Origin: Candidatus Cacconaster equi
GTDB lineage: Bacteria; Bacteroidota; Bacteroidia; Bacteroidales; UBA932
Assembly: GCA_018065895.1 (NCBI GenBank)
Contig: JAGHSK010000041.1
Span: 1 to 57,578, forward strand
Direction: 5' to 3'
Length of the DNA stretch: 57,578 bases
Under the pieces are notes generated by a model that saw nothing but the letters and a program-made list of their open reading frames with translations, made no database searches and was not told the DNA's origin. A program made the translations under genes and the position numbers. Numbering within the stretch: position 1 is the first letter of the stretch; every line of letters begins with the position of its first letter. This document shows, piece after piece, positions 54,566 through 57,578 of the stretch.

Positions 54566-55000
54566 ATGGGAGTGTTTCTGATTGATATGGCAATTGCCAT
54601 ATTGGTCGGTATTCTTGTAGGACATGAACGTCATGTTTCCGGTAAGATAATGGGCAAGCGCTCCACCATCATTCTGATTGTGGGATCTTTCCTGTTCACT
54701 TATGCCTCCGTGCATGTGGGAATCGACCACGGGCGAGTCATAGCGCAGATTGTGACGGGCGTAGGCTTTATCGGAGCCGGAATAATTTTCAAAAAGGGAG
54801 ACAAGGATATTTTTAATCTGACTACAGCGATACTTGTGTGGACGATGGCTGCGATAGGTGTTCTGATAGGCTTGAATATGTGGATTGAAGCCGCAATCTC
54901 ATCACTTGTCGTCTATTTTGTCCTGCACACCAAGAATGTTAAGGAAAAGATATCCGAAAATAAAAACGGTACAAAAGAAGAAAAGGAAGACGATGTATAA
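54566..55000 (+). CDS. MgtC/SapB family membrane protein
   Basis: A 144-residue protein with about four membrane segments. The MgtC signature is seen in LVGILVGHERH, followed by VTGVGFIGAGIIFKKG and LTTAILVWTMAAIGVLIG. MgtC-type proteins are linked to growth at low Mg and to ATP-synthase control, but many homologues have no known role. The C-terminal soluble domain of true MgtC is missing, so it is the short SapB-like form. ATG at 54566 is preferred; an in-frame TTG at 54530 would overlap the GH9 gene. The 3' end overlaps nfnA by 8 bp. Confidence 0.8.
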   Translation: MGVFLIDMAIAILVGILVGHERHVSGKIMGKRSTIILIVGSFLFTYASVHVGIDHGRVIAQIVTGVGFIGAGIIFKKGDKDIFNLTTAILVWTMAAIGVLIGLNMWIEAAISSLVVYFVLHTKNVKEKISENKNGTKEEKEDDV

Positions 55001-55847
55001 CATTGTAAAGAAAACGTTTCTCACTCCGACAATATGTCTGATGGAGGTTGAGGACCCACGCATTGCCTCAGCGGCGCAGCCGGGACAGTTTCTGATTGTC
55101 AGAGCCAGGCCTCAAGGCGAAAGAATCCCGCTGACAATATGCGATTACAACCGCGAAAAGGGGACAGTCACCATAGTGATACAGATTATCGGAGCTTCCA
55201 GCCGTATGATTTGCGCTCTTGAGGAGGGTGAGTCCTTTACTGATTTTGTCGGACCTCTGGGCCAGCCTTCTGATTTCGTGAAGGAGGACGATGGTCAGAT
55301 TGAGGGAAGGAGGTATCTGTTCGTGGCAGGTGGCCTTGGAACCGCACCCGTGTATCCTCAGGCGAAATATCTCTTTGAGAGAGGTGCGAAGGTGGATGTC
55401 ATTGTCGGCGCCAAAACGGCGGATATGGTTATCCTCGAGAAAGAGATGTCCGCTGTTTGCGACAATCTGTATATATGCACTGACGATGGCTCGAAGGGAA
55501 CCAGAGGTCTGGTCACTGAAAAAATAAAGGCCCTCCTTGCAGAAGGGAAAAAATATGATCAGGCCGTGGCAATAGGCCCTATGATAATGATGAAGTTCAC
55601 CACATTGACCTTGAAGGAGACTGGAATTCCTCTTGTGGTCAGCCTCAACACATTGATGGTGGACGGAACGGGAATGTGCGGAGGCTGCCGGGTCACAGTG
55701 GGTGGCCGCAACAGGTTCGCCTGCGTTGAAGGCCCTGAATTCAACGCATACGAAGTGGATTTTGATGAGGCCATGCGCCGGCAGACAATGTATAAGCCGC
55801 AGGAAATTGAAGCGGATCACAAATGCAGGATAGGGAGGGATAAATAA
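54993..55847 (+). CDS. nfnA: NAD(P)H-dependent ferredoxin oxidoreductase subunit (NfnA / SudB-type)
   Basis: A 284-residue FAD/NAD-binding flavoprotein of the dihydroorotate-dehydrogenase electron-transfer type. FAD motif is ERIPLTICDY, NAD region VAGGLGTAPVYPQ, and a C-terminal 2Fe-2S site with three Cys (GMCGGCRVTVGGRNRFACVEGP). The match is to the small subunit of NADH-dependent reduced ferredoxin:NADP oxidoreductase. The start MYNIVKK overlaps the mgtC-like stop, and the stop overlaps the next ATG as TAATG, so the two subunits are coupled. Confidence 0.9.
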   Translation: MYNIVKKTFLTPTICLMEVEDPRIASAAQPGQFLIVRARPQGERIPLTICDYNREKGTVTIVIQIIGASSRMICALEEGESFTDFVGPLGQPSDFVKEDDGQIEGRRYLFVAGGLGTAPVYPQAKYLFERGAKVDVIVGAKTADMVILEKEMSAVCDNLYICTDDGSKGTRGLVTEKIKALLAEGKKYDQAVAIGPMIMMKFTTLTLKETGIPLVVSLNTLMVDGTGMCGGCRVTVGGRNRFACVEGPEFNAYEVDFDEAMRRQTMYKPQEIEADHKCRIGRDK

Positions 55848-57226
55848 TGGACAGAATGAAAAGAATTCCGGTACGTGAGCAGGCTCCTGAAGTGCGTGCC
55901 CATAATTTTGATGAGGTATGCTTCGGATATAATGAAGAAGAGGCTCTTCTCGAGGCTTCGCGTTGTCTTAACTGCAGGGAGCCGCGGTGTATGCAGAAAT
56001 GCCCGGTTTCCGTCAAGATACCTCGTTTCATTGAACAGATACGGAACAAGGACTTCGCCGCTGCGGCCGAAACCATTTCACAGGACAGCTCTCTTCCTGC
56101 AATCTGCGGGCGTGTATGCCCACAAGAGACTCAGTGTGAAGGCAACTGTGTGCTTGGCGTCAAGGGTGAGCCTGTTGCAATTGGCAAACTTGAAAGATTC
56201 GTGGCGGATTGGAGCCGTGACAACAAGATAAAGGTAGCTCATGCCGCACCTCTGAATGGAAAGAAGGTTGCGATTGTCGGCAGCGGCCCTTCCGGACTGG
56301 CTTGTGCAAGTGACCTCGCCCGTATGGGATATGACGTGACAATATTTGAAGTTCTTCATAAGGCAGGTGGAGTGCTGCAATACGGCATTCCTGAATTCCG
56401 TCTTCCAAAGGAGAAAGTAGTGGAACCTGAAATTGAGAATGTGAAGGCTTTGGGAGTGAAAATTGAAACCAATGTAGTGGTCGGCAGAACCGTAACTATT
56501 GACGATCTTCTCGAGAAAGAGGGCTTCAGTGCGGTATTTGTAGGGTCTGGGGCAGGCCTGCCTCGATTTATGAATATTCCCGGCGAGAACTTCAATGGTG
56601 TTTTCAGCGCCAATGAGTTCCTGACCAGAAACAATCTGATGAGGGCTTTCAGCCCTGAAAGCGATACTCCTGTCTACATCGGGAAGAAAGTCGCCGTTGT
56701 GGGGGGCGGAAACGTGGCAATGGATGCTGCACGCACGGCTCTGCGACTTGGCTCGGAGGTTACTGTCGTATATCGTAGAACTGAGAAGGAACTGCCTGCA
56801 CGTGCGGAAGAGGTTCACCATGCTCTTGAAGAGGGCATAGTGTTCAATATGCTCACCAATCCGGTTGAGATCCTTGGTGATGAAAAAGGATGGGTGCGTG
56901 GACTGAGATGCGTCAGGATGCAACTCGGAGAACCGGATGCAAGCGGACGGCGTTCACCGGTAGAAGTTCCCGGTTCGCAGTTCGACATTGAAGCCGACGT
57001 AGTGATAATGGCGCTCGGAACCTCTCCGAATCCATTGATTGCAAGTACCACTGCCGGGCTTCAGACAGAAAGACACGGATGCATCGTTGCTTCAGAAGAC
57101 GGCGCGACTTCCCGCCGTGGCGTCTTTGCCGGTGGAGATGCCGTTACAGGAGCGGCCACTGTGATTCTGGCAATGGGAGCCGGGAGAAGGGCGGCGGCAG
57201 CTATCCACAAGTATCTGTCAGAATAG
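55847..57226 (+). CDS. nfnB: NADPH-dependent glutamate synthase-like subunit (NfnB / GltA / SudA-type)
   Basis: A 459-residue flavoprotein. An N-terminal Fe-S region holds two Cys groups (CLNCREPRCMQKCPV and CGRVCPQETQCEGNC). The FAD loop is GSGPSGLACASDLA, and the NADPH loop GGGNVAMDAAR. Paired with nfnA it fits the electron-bifurcating Nfn complex, which couples NADH, NADPH and ferredoxin. A glutamate synthase beta role is less likely because no large subunit is next to it. A strong terminator follows. Confidence 0.92.
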   Translation: MDRMKRIPVREQAPEVRAHNFDEVCFGYNEEEALLEASRCLNCREPRCMQKCPVSVKIPRFIEQIRNKDFAAAAETISQDSSLPAICGRVCPQETQCEGNCVLGVKGEPVAIGKLERFVADWSRDNKIKVAHAAPLNGKKVAIVGSGPSGLACASDLARMGYDVTIFEVLHKAGGVLQYGIPEFRLPKEKVVEPEIENVKALGVKIETNVVVGRTVTIDDLLEKEGFSAVFVGSGAGLPRFMNIPGENFNGVFSANEFLTRNNLMRAFSPESDTPVYIGKKVAVVGGGNVAMDAARTALRLGSEVTVVYRRTEKELPARAEEVHHALEEGIVFNMLTNPVEILGDEKGWVRGLRCVRMQLGEPDASGRRSPVEVPGSQFDIEADVVIMALGTSPNPLIASTTAGLQTERHGCIVASEDGATSRRGVFAGGDAVTGAATVILAMGAGRRAAAAIHKYLSE

Positions 57227-57246
57227 TGAGGACAGTGCAAAAAAAA

Positions 57247-57278
57247 AAGAGCGGCTGAACAGCCGCTCTTTTTTTTGT
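57247..57278. terminator. Bidirectional terminator between nfnB and the Cys-rich lipoprotein gene
   Basis: AGAGCGGCTG and CAGCCGCTCT form a perfect 10-bp GC-rich stem with two loop bases, flanked by A runs and T runs. It serves both converging genes. Confidence 0.93.
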
Positions 57279-57288
57279 TTGCGTGGAA

Positions 57289-57477
57289 TTATTCAGTAAC
57301 AGCAGCTGAATCGCAAGCGCAAGTGCAAGAATCGCAAGGAGCTGCGCATGAATCGCAAGCACACTCAGTGCATTCTGTAGCTTCTTCTACAACAGCTTCT
57401 TCTTTAGGCTGATTGTTGCAAGATACTGCGAGCATACCAAATGCAAGCACGAGAGTCAAAAGAGTAACTTTTTTCAT
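57289..57477 (-). CDS. Tiny Cys-rich lipoprotein
   Basis: A 62-residue protein with lipobox AVSC (Cys20). After an acidic stretch (EEAVVEEATE), residues 36-55 carry eight Cys in a short run: Cys36, 39, 41, 44, 48, 51, 53 and 55. The last part is a seven-residue repeat beginning CDS at 41, 48 and 55. The mature chain is only 43 residues. It has no family I recognise. Metal binding or a structural disulfide role is inference. Codons look normal and a terminator follows, so it is a real gene. Confidence 0.78.
   Translation of the reverse strand: MKKVTLLTLVLAFGMLAVSCNNQPKEEAVVEEATECTECACDSCAAPCDSCTCACDSAAVTE
57308..57359. repeat. 21-bp repeat in the Cys-rich lipoprotein gene
   Basis: GAATCGCAAG occurs three times with starts exactly 21 bp apart (57308, 57329, 57350), coding the CDSCxxx heptads in frame. 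Confidence 0.75.
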
Positions 57478-57578
57478 CGTTTAAAGGTTTTTAGGTTAAT
57501 ATTTGTAATTTGTTAAAATTCTAACTTGCTTGTTTTTAGGCGTCTATATTGCCTGACCCACAATCGTGGCACAAATGT

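Noticed and set aside
56078-56923. A 281-codon minus-strand open frame opposite nfnB
   Set aside because: nfnB shows all cofactor motifs; the antisense frame is a codon-bias shadow.
57566-57578. TGGCACAAATGT resembling the -24 part of a sigma-54 promoter
   Set aside because: The window ends before the -12 element could be checked, so there is no support.

Overview
The window looks like a core-chromosome segment of a member of the Bacteroidota, most probably order Bacteroidales. Three things support this. Promoters match the Bacteroidota -7 box TAnnTTTG, several with a TTTG-type -33 box 19-21 bp upstream. Many proteins are Bacteroidota-type (DUF4837, DUF3078, WbqC-like, a HYC_CC_PP-like protein, short NusA, S16 with an Ala/Lys/Glu tail, small SSB). 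Many lipoproteins are present, along with a FadL-like protein and a TonB-dependent receptor. I cannot assign a genus. I see no prophage, insertion sequence, integrase or CRISPR array.

Layout. 1-363: end of an rRNA operon (5S rRNA and terminator). 364-4120 (minus): heavy-metal-exporter-like permease, acetyl-xylan-esterase-like hydrolase, transglutaminase-like lipoprotein. 4185-8858 (plus): SIMPL protein, class C beta-lactamase-fold lipoprotein, alpha/beta hydrolase, glpK. 8860-11144 (minus): ssb, cysS, OsmC-like protein. 11350-13865 (plus): zinc-ribbon protein and M3 metallopeptidase. 13868-16387 (minus): LEA-like lipoprotein, SPOR protein, rpoN. 16466-17842 (plus): miaB. 17845-24145 (minus): M23-dxr-rseP-DUF4837 operon, tRNA-Glu, rpsT, radC, upp. 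24166-26500 (plus): ruvX, def, phosphohexomutase. 26512-28452 (minus): cyclophilin lipoprotein, rpsP-rimM. 28519-31752 (plus): flippase, dut, murF. 31756-37315 (minus): rimP (truncated)-nusA-infB-purB. 37476-40669 (plus): lpxD-lpxC-lpxA-wbqC-like. 40659-43112 (minus): Trp/Pro/Tyr-rich lipoprotein and FadL-like porin. 43374-47121 (plus): proS, DUF3078, tilS. 47099-50188 (minus): HYC_CC_PP-like His/Cys-rich protein, TonB receptor, HMA protein. 50257-57226 (plus): sppA, GH9-CE4 fusion, MgtC-like, nfnA-nfnB. 57289-57477 (minus): tiny Cys-rich lipoprotein.

The genes fall into envelope building (lpxD/C/A, murF, rseP, SPOR, M23, flippase, sppA), translation (rpsT, rpsP, rimM, rimP, infB, cysS, proS, miaB, tilS, def, tRNA-Glu), and nucleotide or redox metabolism (upp, dut, purB, nfnAB, glpK). 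The most system-like accessory locus is the His/Cys-rich protein, TonB receptor and HMA operon, a probable transition-metal handling module. The most unusual items at gene level are a RimP that lacks its whole C-terminal domain, an LpxC with no FabZ fused to it, an M23 protein with Gln at a usual zinc-ligand position, a GH9-deacetylase fusion, and a lipoprotein whose tail is a three-copy Cys heptad repeat.

At DNA level, four divergent gene pairs share a back-to-back promoter design, at least three genes have a -7 box so close to ATG that leaderless mRNA is predicted, and one intrinsic terminator appears to be built into the rpoN promoter.
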